From: Deltaproteobacteria bacterium | GTDB taxonomy: Bacteria > Desulfobacterota > JAENJC01 | Direction of reading: 5' to 3' | DNA: 12,756 nt | NCBI GenBank assembly: GCA_016844545.1 | Contig: JAENJC010000011.1 | Location: 1 to 12,756 of the forward strand | Part shown: positions 6,879 to 12,756 of the stretch, piece by piece | Layout of the letters: every line of letters begins with the position of its first letter | Numbering within the stretch: the first letter of the stretch is position 1 | The notes under the pieces: generated by a model | The model's database searches: none | Seen by the model: the letters and a program-made list of their open reading frames with translations, nothing else | Told to the model about the DNA's origin: nothing | Translations under genes and position numbers: made by a program

Positions 6879-7816
6879 TGCGTCTTCCCCTTGCCCTGAA
6901 TCCTCTGCATAAGTGCATCCTGAAGCTCTCTGGCAGAGTGCCTTCCTGTCTTTTTAAGGAGATGGTTCCTGGCAGCCACCTCTATTATAGTTGCCATATT
7001 TCTGCCCGGCCTTACCGGCACCCGCAGGTGAGGAAGGTCAACCCCAAGAATAGAGTACTTCTTTTCATCAAGCCCCAATCGTTCGTGTTCTTCCTCTGAC
7101 CATTCCATCAGCTCTATGACAACCTCTATATCCTTTTCATCCCGCACTGCCGTTATGCCGAAGAGGTCTTTCACATTTATGATGCCAATTCCCCTTATCT
7201 CCATATGGTATTTTATCAGCTCTGTTCCCTTTCCAACGAGAGTAGAGGGAAGGGATTTTTTTATCTCTACCATGTCATCGGCCACCAGCCTTTGTCCTCT
7301 CAGCACAAGGTCAAGGGCGCACTCGCTTTTCCCTATCCCGCTCTTCCCAAGGAGAAGTATCCCAACCTCCAGGACATCAACAAGGACGCCATGCACGGCA
7401 ACGGTTTCAGCGAGTCTTTCTTCCAGGAATTTGGTTATCCGGTTTATCAGGACGGAGCTCAACAGCTCTGTCCTTAAAACAGCTATTCCCCTTTTATTTG
7501 CCTCCTGAGTCAGGAATATTGGAACGGGCAGGCCCCTTGTGATGACAAAGCAGGCGATATCTCGGTTGCACAGCTTCTTTATCGCCGCTTCCCTTTGCTT
7601 TTCTGACAGGGTTGAGAGGTAAGACAATTCGACAGACCCCAAGACCTGGACTCTGTCGGGGTGGATTTGCTCTAAATAGCCCGCCAGGGCTAGTCCGGGC
7701 TTCTGTATCCTCGGGACTGTAACTTCTTTTGAAAGCCCGCTTTTTCCTCCAACAAGCTTAAGGCCCAGTTGGTATTCGCCATCCTTCAGGATATCTGCTA
7801 CCTTTACGGCTTTCAT
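6875..7816 (-). CDS. hprK: HPr kinase/phosphorylase
   Basis: This is a bifunctional enzyme that phosphorylates and dephosphorylates Ser46 of HPr according to nucleotide, phosphate and sugar-phosphate levels. Its 313 residues include the N-terminal domain (about 1-130), the conserved His142 in AVHGVLVD, the Walker A loop GKSGIGKS at 157-164 and the ADD acidic pair shortly after. The family signature MEIRGIGIINVKDLFG follows, and then a C-terminal segment VPVRPGRNMATIIEVAA. All key parts are present, so both activities are possible. The start ATG has GAGA close upstream. The gene overlaps rapZ by four bases. It is separated from ptsN by 279 nt of repeats, so a promoter of its own is possible, but I see no convincing one. 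Confidence 0.96.
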   Translation of the reverse strand: MKAVKVADILKDGEYQLGLKLVGGKSGLSKEVTVPRIQKPGLALAGYLEQIHPDRVQVLGSVELSYLSTLSEKQREAAIKKLCNRDIACFVITRGLPVPIFLTQEANKRGIAVLRTELLSSVLINRITKFLEERLAETVAVHGVLVDVLEVGILLLGKSGIGKSECALDLVLRGQRLVADDMVEIKKSLPSTLVGKGTELIKYHMEIRGIGIINVKDLFGITAVRDEKDIEVVIELMEWSEEEHERLGLDEKKYSILGVDLPHLRVPVRPGRNMATIIEVAARNHLLKKTGRHSARELQDALMQRIQGKGKTQ

Positions 7817-7831
7817 TATATCTCTATTAGG

Positions 7832-7960
7832 AACGGGGGCCCGTGTATCGCCGGGCTCCTCCGATGCCCCTAAAATATATCCAACGTAGGGGCCTGCTCG
7901 CTACGCTCCCAATGCCTCCACTCCCCGCGCTCGGCCAGGCAAAGCCTGCTCCTAACTTCA
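7832..7960. repeat. GC-rich structured repeat upstream of hprK
   Basis: This stretch is much richer in GC than its surroundings and is dense in short inverted repeats: GGGCCCG/CGGGCTC (7837-7843 with 7852-7858, one mismatch), GCCCCTA/TAGGGGC (7866-7872 with 7887-7893) and CAGGC/GCCTG (7936-7940 with 7944-7948). GCCTGCTC occurs directly repeated at 7892 and 7944. An open frame of 74 codons crosses it but looks like repeat translation. It is probably a dispersed extragenic repeat; a structured RNA is a weaker alternative. Confidence 0.5.
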
Positions 7961-7977
7961 TGCGACCAGCACTGAAT

Positions 7978-8082
7978 AATACCAATTCGCATTCAAATAA
8001 AGACTTTTGAATGCTCAGGTATAACACCAAGTAAGCTTTCATTAGGCTCAATAGTAAATGTTTGAAAGCAACTTGGTATAAA
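7978..8082. repeat. Junction element copy 5 (complete two-hairpin), ptsN/hprK gap
   Basis: Hairpin one has arms GCATTCAAA and TTTGAATGC (7989-8012). Hairpin two has arms ACCAAGTAAGCTTTCA and TGAAAGCAACTTGGT (8026-8078). The outer ends form imperfect terminal inverted repeats. It is the reverse complement of copy 2 with seven mismatches per 100. It begins about 13 nt after the ptsN stop. No coding capacity is evident. Confidence 0.9.
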
Positions 8083-8095
8083 TCCGTTGCAGGTC

Positions 8096-8557
8096 TTAGA
8101 ACTTCTCGTCCCCTTCCGATATTAGTCTGTAGATATCTTCCCTGCTTTTAGCTTCCAGAAAGGCCTTTCTTCTTGAAGGCTCCTTAAGCAATCTCGAAAT
8201 TCTTGCAAGGGCCTTAAGATGAGGCCCAGCCATCTCCTCCGGCGCCACAAGCATAAAGAATATATGAACCGGCTTTCCATCTATGGCCTGAAAATCCACC
8301 CCCCGGGAACTCCTCCCAAAAGCAGCCATCATAACCTTTACATCTTTTAGCTTTCCGTGCGGGATGGCAACACCATCGCCGATCCCTGTACTACCAAGTT
8401 TCTCCCTTTCTGCCAATGCCCGGACTAACTGCTCCTTAAGAGGACTCCCGCTAACCCTGACAATAATTGACGCCAGTTCTTCAAGAACCCCTTCCTTGGT
8501 ATCTGATCTTAGTTCTTCAACTACCGCATCGTGGCCAAGTATCTCAGTAATCTTCCT
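8096..8557 (-). CDS. ptsN: Nitrogen-PTS IIA protein (PtsN), start codon unclear
   Basis: This is an EIIA fructose/nitrogen-type domain that receives phosphate from HPr and usually regulates rather than transports. The frame gives KITEILGHDAVVEELRSD and onward, then the active-site segment LGSTGIGDGVAIPHGK, with the phospho-histidine codon at 8357-8359, and the typical C-terminal half ending in DEKF. The domain should begin with M-K-I-T, but the M position (8555-8557) reads AGG. The frame is open to 8617 and has no ATG, GTG or TTG before a TTG at 8416, which would remove about 46 conserved residues. Possible starts are an ATT at 8551 (AAGG 7 nt upstream) or a CTG at 8578 overlapping the hpf stop as CTGA. 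I mark the conserved extent. All else in the domain looks intact. Confidence 0.85.
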   Translation of the reverse strand, partial: RKITEILGHDAVVEELRSDTKEGVLEELASIIVRVSGSPLKEQLVRALAEREKLGSTGIGDGVAIPHGKLKDVKVMMAAFGRSSRGVDFQAIDGKPVHIFFMLVAPEEMAGPHLKALARISRLLKEPSRRKAFLEAKSREDIYRLISEGDEKF

Positions 8558-8574
8558 ACCTTGATTCCCTTGGT

Positions 8575-9117
8575 TCAGACAACAGGCTCGATAAGCCCGT
8601 AGTTCCCGTCTTTTCTTTTATATATGACGTTAACTTTTTCGGTGCCAGCATTAGTGAAGACCAGAAAGTTGTTGTGGAGAAGGTCGATTTGCATTGCGGC
8701 CTCCTCCAGGGTCATAGGTTTTACCCTATAGTCCTCAACCTTTATTATCTGGGGCTCCCTCGCCTCCTCAATACTCTCTGAGGAAATTATGCTTGCCGTT
8801 GCTGCCTTGGCAGGGATCGTATGAAGGGGCCTCTTCCCGAGGATCTTGTCCTTATACTTCTTTACCTGCCTCTCCATCTTTTCCACAACCAGGTCTATGG
8901 CAGAATACATATCCTCCCTTGTCTCCTGGCCATTTATGGTAACCCCGCTGGCATTCATGGTCACTTCAGCTGTGTGCCTGTTTTTCTCCACCGAAAGGAT
9001 TACATGGGCATCCAGAATGCTATCCAGATATTTACTCAACCTGCCAATCTTATCCTTTGCGTAAGCCTCTAAGGCATCCGAACGCTCCATATGCCTGAAT
9101 GTTACTGTAATATCCAT
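8575..9117 (-). CDS. hpf: Long-form ribosome hibernation promoting factor
   Basis: This protein binds the 30S decoding region and promotes 100S dimers that store ribosomes in slow growth. The 180 residues are the long form: an N-terminal HPF/YfiA domain (about 1-100, starting MDITVTFRHMERSDALEAYA), a variable linker, and a C-terminal dimerisation domain (about 124-180) with KVEDYRVKPMTLEEAAMQ and NVIYKRKDGNYGLIEP. The ATG at 9115-9117 has an excellent AAGGAGG 8 nt upstream. A sigma-70-like promoter lies in the 86-nt gap after rpoN. The position between rpoN and ptsN is conserved in many Gram-negative bacteria, usually as the short form in enterics; the long form here is the type found in most phyla. 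Confidence 0.95.
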   Translation of the reverse strand: MDITVTFRHMERSDALEAYAKDKIGRLSKYLDSILDAHVILSVEKNRHTAEVTMNASGVTINGQETREDMYSAIDLVVEKMERQVKKYKDKILGKRPLHTIPAKAATASIISSESIEEAREPQIIKVEDYRVKPMTLEEAAMQIDLLHNNFLVFTNAGTEKVNVIYKRKDGNYGLIEPVV

Positions 9118-9152
9118 CCCTATTACCTCCTTAAGAATTATGAAACGTGAAC

Positions 9153-9181
9153 AGTTTAATCTTCAAGTCACAACCTGTCAA
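9153..9181 (-). promoter_or_regulatory. Sigma-70-like promoter for hpf
   Basis: On the minus strand a perfect TTGACA (9176-9181) is followed after exactly 17 nt by TAAACT (9153-9158, 4 of 6 matches to TATAAT). Transcription would start near 9146, about 30 nt before the hpf ATG. It would let hpf, and perhaps ptsN, be expressed apart from the lpt-rpoN genes. Confidence 0.6.
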
Positions 9182-9184
9182 GTG

Positions 9185-9213
9185 TTTTAGAATCCCTTTG
9201 TTTTTAGAATCCC
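9185..9213. repeat. Short direct duplication at the end of rpoN
   Basis: TTTTAGAATCCC occurs at 9185-9196 and again at 9202-9213, a 17-nt period. The second copy contains the rpoN stop codon, so the end of rpoN was apparently duplicated into the rpoN/hpf gap. Confidence 0.7.
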
Positions 9214-10592
9214 CTGGCCCTCCTGGAAGAGGAAGCAATCCTCATCGCCTCCCTGTATTTGGTTACTGTTCTCCTTGCGATCTCTATTCCAGACCTCTTT
9301 AACAGCTCCATTATGCATTCATCACTGTACGGTTTCTTGGGGTCTTCCCCATCTATGATCCTCTTTATCATGTCCTTCACGCTTCCAGATGCGGCAGACT
9401 CACCGTTTGAACAGTTTAAACCACCTCCAAAGAAGTATTTCAGCTCGAATATCCCCTGTGGAGTATGGACATATTTGTTGGTAGTTACCCTGCTTATGGT
9501 GGAATCATGCATACCTATATCTTCAGCCACATCACGGAGGACCATTGGCCTCAGATACATTATCCCCTTATCGAGAAACTCCTTCTGGAACTTGACTATG
9601 CTCTCAGTAGCCTTGCATATAGTCCTCTGCCTCTGCTGGATGCTTTTTATGAACCACGAGGCGGACCTCGCCTTATCCTGGATATATTCCTTTGATGCAG
9701 CGCCTTTTTCCATGCCGTTGAGTGAATTTTTATAGAAGTCATTCAACTTTAGCCTTGGGATACCGCCTTCGTTCGGCATGACTACATATTCCTGGCCAAC
9801 CTTAAATACATATACATCAGGGATTATATAAGTGGCCGGCTCCTGCTGAAATGGACGTCCAGGCTTAGGCTCTAAAGCCGAGATGGCCTTTACGGTCAGC
9901 ATTACATCCTCCACCGCAACCTCCAGCACCTTGGCTAGTCCCTTATAATCCCTCTTTTCCAAGAATGGAAGGTAGTCGGAGACTACCTTTTCTATAAGTG
10001 GGTTCCCTATGCCGAGCGCCCTGATCTGTAAAAAGAGGCACTCCTTCAGGTCTCTAGCGCCTACCCCTGGAGGATCAAAACCCTGGACAACCCCACTTAA
10101 CACATTTTCAACGTCCTCCCTGTCAACCTTAAGAGAATCGGCGACCTCCTGGGTAGAAACCTCCAGGTATCCATCGTCATTTATATTCCCTATGAGAACC
10201 TCGCCTATCTGTAACGTCTTATTATCAGTATCAGAGAGTCCGAGCTGCCATAGCAAGTGTTCCGAGAGAGTGGTTTTCTGCGGGGTAAAGCTCTCAAATC
10301 CTGCCTCACTGTCTTTGTCTCTAAAATTCATAGACGCAGGTTTATCAAAATTACTGGCGCTCAAGTAGCTGTCCCAGTCTTCCTCAGAAAGATGCTCTTC
10401 CTTTATTCCTTCCTCCTCTTCTTCCCTGGCCTCCAGGTCTTCTTCAAGCAGAGGATTTTCCTCAAGCTCCTGCTGAATTTCCTCGATCAACTCAAGCTTT
10501 GAGAACTGGAGCATCTTTATGGCCTGCTGAAGTTGAGGGGTCATAACAAGTTGCTGGGCCAGTTTATGATAGAGTCTTGTTTCTAAGGCCAT
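9204..10592 (-). CDS. rpoN: RNA polymerase sigma-54 factor
   Basis: This sigma factor directs RNA polymerase to -24/-12 promoters that need an enhancer-binding ATPase. The 462 residues show the whole family layout: the N-terminal activator-interacting region (about 1-50) with the glutamine- and leucine-rich LAQQLVMTPQLQQAIKMLQF, an acidic linker (about 50-65), the core-binding domain (about 100-290), a helix-turn-helix part (about 340-400, containing DSTISRVTTNKYV) and the RpoN box ARRTVTKYRE at 439-448. The ATG at 10592 has only a weak GGAA upstream. It follows lptB after 98 nt, the classic lptB-rpoN-hpf-ptsN order. Mannose-class PTS operons are often sigma-54 dependent in other bacteria, but I see no clear -24/-12 site upstream of the PTS genes here. 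Confidence 0.97.
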   Translation of the reverse strand: MALETRLYHKLAQQLVMTPQLQQAIKMLQFSKLELIEEIQQELEENPLLEEDLEAREEEEEGIKEEHLSEEDWDSYLSASNFDKPASMNFRDKDSEAGFESFTPQKTTLSEHLLWQLGLSDTDNKTLQIGEVLIGNINDDGYLEVSTQEVADSLKVDREDVENVLSGVVQGFDPPGVGARDLKECLFLQIRALGIGNPLIEKVVSDYLPFLEKRDYKGLAKVLEVAVEDVMLTVKAISALEPKPGRPFQQEPATYIIPDVYVFKVGQEYVVMPNEGGIPRLKLNDFYKNSLNGMEKGAASKEYIQDKARSASWFIKSIQQRQRTICKATESIVKFQKEFLDKGIMYLRPMVLRDVAEDIGMHDSTISRVTTNKYVHTPQGIFELKYFFGGGLNCSNGESAASGSVKDMIKRIIDGEDPKKPYSDECIMELLKRSGIEIARRTVTKYREAMRIASSSRRARGF

Positions 10593-10613
10593 ATACTTAA
10601 TTCCATGAAGTTG

Positions 10614-10683
10614 AGAAGCTAGGAGGTTGAGAGGTTAAGTTTTTTTAATCGTATCTTCTTAACTTCTGATCTTCCTATCTTCT
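10614..10683. repeat. Long imperfect hairpin between lptB and rpoN
   Basis: Two 26-nt arms (10614-10639 and 10658-10683) are complementary at 21 of 26 positions around an 18-nt loop. The left arm begins AGAAGCTAGGAGG and the right arm ends CCTATCTTCT. It fills most of the 98-nt gap. In the transcription direction it lies after the rpoN gene is already started from upstream lpt transcripts, so it would be a hairpin in the lptB-rpoN mRNA. It is probably a dispersed palindromic repeat. Confidence 0.7.
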
Positions 10684-10690
10684 GCAGTTA

Positions 10691-11413
10691 TTACAGTCTG
10701 AATTTCTCACCAAGATAAACCCGTCGTGCCCTCTCGCTATTGGCAATCTCTTCAGGGGACCCGGCCTCTATGATCTTGCCGTCGCTAAGGATGTACGCCC
10801 TGTCGCATATCCCAAGGGTTTCTCTTACGTTGTGGTCCGTAATCAATACGCCTATCCCTTTGGACTTTAGATGCGTTATAAGACCCTGTATGTCAATAAC
10901 CGCTATAGGGTCTATCCCTGCAAACGGCTCGTCCAGAAGTATAAAAGAAGGTGATATGACCAGGGCCCTCGCTATCTCAACCCTCCTCCTCTCTCCTCCT
11001 GAGAGCGAGTAGGCCCGACTGTCAGAGAGATGGGAAATTCCAAGCTCACCCATTAAGGAAGAAAGTCTCTCCTCCCTTTCCTCCCTCGAAATGGGGATGG
11101 TCTCCAATATAGCCACTATATTTTCCCTTACAGTGAGCTTCCTGAATACCGACGCCTCCTGCGGCAGATAGGCAATACCCTTCCTTGCCCTTATATACAT
11201 TGGAAGGCTGGTGACGTCATCCTCTCCCAGGAATATCGAACCGTTGTCAGGTCTTGTAAGTCCGACAACCATGTAAAAGCTGGTAGTTTTCCCTGCCCCG
11301 TTTGGCCCCAGGAGGCCCACCACCTCTCCAGCTTTCAGGTGGAGGCTCACTCCGTCCACCACCCTCCTTCCCCTGAAGGCCTTAGTTAGACCCTTTGCCT
11401 GTAGGATTTGCAA
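10691..11413 (-). CDS. lptB: LPS export ABC transporter ATPase LptB
   Basis: This is the cytoplasmic ATPase that powers LPS extraction from the inner membrane through LptFG. Its 240 residues match the family length. The Walker A loop GPNGAGKTT is at 36-44, the Q-loop in YLPQEAS, the ABC signature LSGGE at 137-141, the Walker B FILLDE at 157-162, and a switch histidine in ITDHNVRE. The start is TTG at 11411-11413, supported by GGAGG 6 nt upstream and by the family N-terminus just after it. The gene overlaps the lptA end by 32 nt, indicating coupled translation. LptF and LptG are not in the window. Confidence 0.96.
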   Translation of the reverse strand: MQILQAKGLTKAFRGRRVVDGVSLHLKAGEVVGLLGPNGAGKTTSFYMVVGLTRPDNGSIFLGEDDVTSLPMYIRARKGIAYLPQEASVFRKLTVRENIVAILETIPISREEREERLSSLMGELGISHLSDSRAYSLSGGERRRVEIARALVISPSFILLDEPFAGIDPIAVIDIQGLITHLKSKGIGVLITDHNVRETLGICDRAYILSDGKIIEAGSPEEIANSERARRVYLGEKFRL

Positions 11414-11912
11414 AGGCCCCCTCCTTCCTGGGATGGATTACAGCCCGGGTTCCACCTTCAACAATGGTCCTGTCCTCATCAAGAAAATATATAATCTTGT
11501 CACCCGATATGATATCCTTCCCCTGCCAGACCTTTGGGTTCCCGCTGAGGATAATCTTCCTTTCCGTGTTAAGGAAAAGCGCCCTGTCCGCCACAGCTAT
11601 CTTGTCCTGCTGCGTTATCCTGACATTCCCTGTGGCCACTACATCGCTAAGTTCTTTCCCGCCGTCTATATAGGTGGCAATAAGCTCATTGGATGTTATC
11701 GTCATATCCTTTTGCCTTGCAACCACATTCCCCCTGAAGGTTACTCTATTTGCCTTTGTTTCGGCCTCCATATTGTCGGAAGTAATGTTGATAGGATCTT
11801 TACTCCCCTCCACTGCAAACATTAGAGATGGAAGGAGGAGCAGAAGGATGAAGGATGAAACATAAAAGATGACTTTAATAATTCCACAATCTTTATTCAC
11901 TTTTTCACCCAT
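11382..11912 (-). CDS. lptA: Periplasmic LPS bridge protein LptA
   Basis: LptA forms the periplasmic bridge that carries LPS to the outer membrane. Its 176 residues start with a signal peptide: charged MGEKVNKDCGIIK, a hydrophobic core VIFYVSSFILLLLLPSLMFA, and likely cleavage near residue 33. The OstA/LptA beta-jellyroll follows, with the typical start DPINITSDNMEAETKANRVTFRGNVVARQ and repeated strands of the type VATGNVRITQQDKIAVADRA. The ATG at 11910-11912 overlaps lptC by 16 nt; a GTG four codons later is an alternative start and would still leave the signal peptide. It lies between lptC and lptB in the usual order. Confidence 0.92.
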   Translation of the reverse strand: MGEKVNKDCGIIKVIFYVSSFILLLLLPSLMFAVEGSKDPINITSDNMEAETKANRVTFRGNVVARQKDMTITSNELIATYIDGGKELSDVVATGNVRITQQDKIAVADRALFLNTERKIILSGNPKVWQGKDIISGDKIIYFLDEDRTIVEGGTRAVIHPRKEGAFANPTGKGSN

Positions 11913-12472
11913 CCACCGGGAGATAGAACCGCCTTCACGCTATTTTTTATAAAGACCCGATCTTGCTCTATATCTGCTACCATTCCCACACCTTCGATAT
12001 CGATCCCTTTACCCTTCATAATAACCTTCGATTCAGTAGTAACGATCTTTTTCTCTGAAAAATACCGCAGAAAATCCGACCTCAAGGTATATCCGTCACT
12101 GCTGACTATCCTGACATCTCCTGAAACAGCCAGATCGTTAGTATTGTTGAACACCTCTCCCTTGCTCCCTGTCAGTTCAATCCTTCTGTCTCCGTTGCCG
12201 AAGAAAACGACTTTAGGGGCATCAAGGCGGGTCAATCCTTCTTCCTTGAAAAAATCAGCGGATTTAGCCCTGAGTTCCCATTCCGTCTTCCCGGCTACAG
12301 CCCTCGTCAAGTGGACACCCTCTATCTTCAGGTCCGGTATTATCTTGGCAAGATTTAAAGAAGCGCCTCCCTTACCCATCCACAGGTATAAGAATCCAGC
12401 CACTGTGATTGAAACAAGCAATATGAGGGATATTACAAGGTACTTAAATATCTTAAATAGCGGGGTCGACAT
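11897..12472 (-). CDS. lptC: LPS export system protein LptC
   Basis: LptC is a single-pass inner-membrane protein that receives LPS from LptBFG and passes it to LptA. I start it at the ATG 12470-12472, giving 191 residues, the same length as the E. coli protein. The N-terminus has one membrane helix (LVISLILLVSITVAGFLYLW, about 12-31) followed by a periplasmic beta domain with segments such as TEWELRAKSADFF and LTGSKGEVFNNTNDLAVSGD. The frame stays open to 12571, but that longer version would overlap kdsC and add unrelated charged residues before the helix. The ribosome binding site for the chosen ATG is weak. It overlaps lptA by 16 nt, and kdsC ends 40 nt upstream. Confidence 0.88.
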   Translation of the reverse strand: MSTPLFKIFKYLVISLILLVSITVAGFLYLWMGKGGASLNLAKIIPDLKIEGVHLTRAVAGKTEWELRAKSADFFKEEGLTRLDAPKVVFFGNGDRRIELTGSKGEVFNNTNDLAVSGDVRIVSSDGYTLRSDFLRYFSEKKIVTTESKVIMKGKGIDIEGVGMVADIEQDRVFIKNSVKAVLSPGGWVKK

Positions 12473-12512
12473 ACAAAAACTATACCAAACAATTTTATTG
12501 AAGTAAAGTTCA

Positions 12513-12756
12513 TTACCGATACCTTGATGTCGCGTTTTCCCACTTACCCTGGGCCTTGAGTATAAGTTCACATACCTCCCTTACAGCACCCCTTCCCCCA
12601 GGCCTCTCCGTCACATAATCTACACATCCTTTTAACTCTTCACTGGCATCAGCAACAGATATCGATAAACCGGACCGTCTCATAACAGGCAGGTCTACTA
12701 AATCGTCTCCGACATAGCAAACCTCTTCACCTTTAAATCCTTTTTCCCTCAGTATA
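12513..12756 (-). CDS. kdsC: 3-deoxy-D-manno-octulosonate 8-phosphate phosphatase, C-terminal part (cut by window edge)
   Basis: The frame runs in from the window edge and ends at TAA 12513-12515, leaving 80 residues. It contains VCYVGDDLVDLPVMRRSGLS, the last acidic motif of the HAD-type KdsC family. It ends with ERPGGRGAVREVCELILKAQ, the conserved C-terminal tail that closes the active site of the neighbouring subunit. The enzyme removes phosphate from Kdo-8-phosphate to give Kdo for LPS. It lies directly upstream of lptC, the usual position in kdsC-lptC-lptA-lptB operons. The N-terminal two thirds, with the catalytic aspartates, is outside the window. Confidence 0.93.
   Translation of the reverse strand, partial: ILREKGFKGEEVCYVGDDLVDLPVMRRSGLSISVADASEELKGCVDYVTERPGGRGAVREVCELILKAQGKWENATSRYR

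Noticed and set aside
7827..8051. Open frame of 74 codons on the minus strand between ptsN and hprK
   Set aside because: It crosses two different repeat elements, has low-complexity Gly/Arg/Ser-rich translation from the GC-rich repeat and no recognisable domain.
3199..8082. CRISPR-like array formed by the repeated hairpins
   Set aside because: Copies are 0.6 to 2.5 kb apart with whole genes between them and vary in orientation, so there are no regular spacers.
12452..12513. Short frame starting at the ATG overlapping the kdsC stop (TAATG)
   Set aside because: It is out of frame with lptC and soon ends; no conserved protein is expected there.
12473..12571. Longer LptC start adding 33 residues
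   Set aside because: It would overlap the kdsC coding end and put non-conserved residues before the membrane helix; 191 residues fits the family.

Overview
The window looks like chromosomal DNA of a Gram-negative, LPS-making bacterium of moderate GC content. Every gene I can support is on the minus strand, so transcription runs from high to low coordinates. The order kdsC-lptC-lptA-lptB-rpoN-hpf-ptsN-hprK-rapZ-PTS IIA...ptsH-ptsI is, from general knowledge, typical of Desulfobacterota (former Deltaproteobacteria) and Nitrospirota. I cannot fix the phylum from the sequence alone.

Layout in transcription order. (1) 12756-10691: end of KdsC, then LptC, LptA and LptB, which make Kdo and export LPS. 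(2) 10592-8096: sigma-54 (RpoN), a long-form ribosome hibernation factor (HPF) with its own sigma-70-like promoter, and the nitrogen-PTS IIA protein PtsN, whose frame has no ATG, GTG or TTG where the domain should begin. (3) 7816-6012: HPr kinase/phosphorylase (HprK) and RapZ, overlapping by ATGA. (4) 5935-1149: a complete mannose-class PTS permease (IIA, IIB, IIC, IID), followed by HPr and Enzyme I. EI phosphorylates HPr on His15; HPr passes phosphate to IIA and then IIB for sugar uptake through IIC/IID, and probably to PtsN. HprK can act on HPr Ser46. (5) 765-1: N-terminal half of a TldD-type metalloprotease, probably from its own promoter.

The most unusual content lies between the genes. 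A family of about 104-bp elements, each made of two adjacent imperfect hairpins (or only the second one), occupies the IIA/IIB, IIB/IIC, IIC/IID and IID/HPr junctions and the ptsN/hprK gap. There are five copies in two orientations. Two of them (4071-4170 and 7981-8080, inverted) match at 93 of 100 positions by my count. The copies touch genes closely: one encodes the last residues and stop of IIC, one holds the IIA stop codon, and the likely ribosome binding sites of IIB and HPr lie inside diverged element arms. Other repeats are a 144-bp MITE-like element with 16-bp perfect terminal repeats upstream of tldD, a GC-rich structured repeat upstream of hprK, a 26-bp-arm hairpin between lptB and rpoN, and an octamer repeat plus palindrome before the IIA gene.
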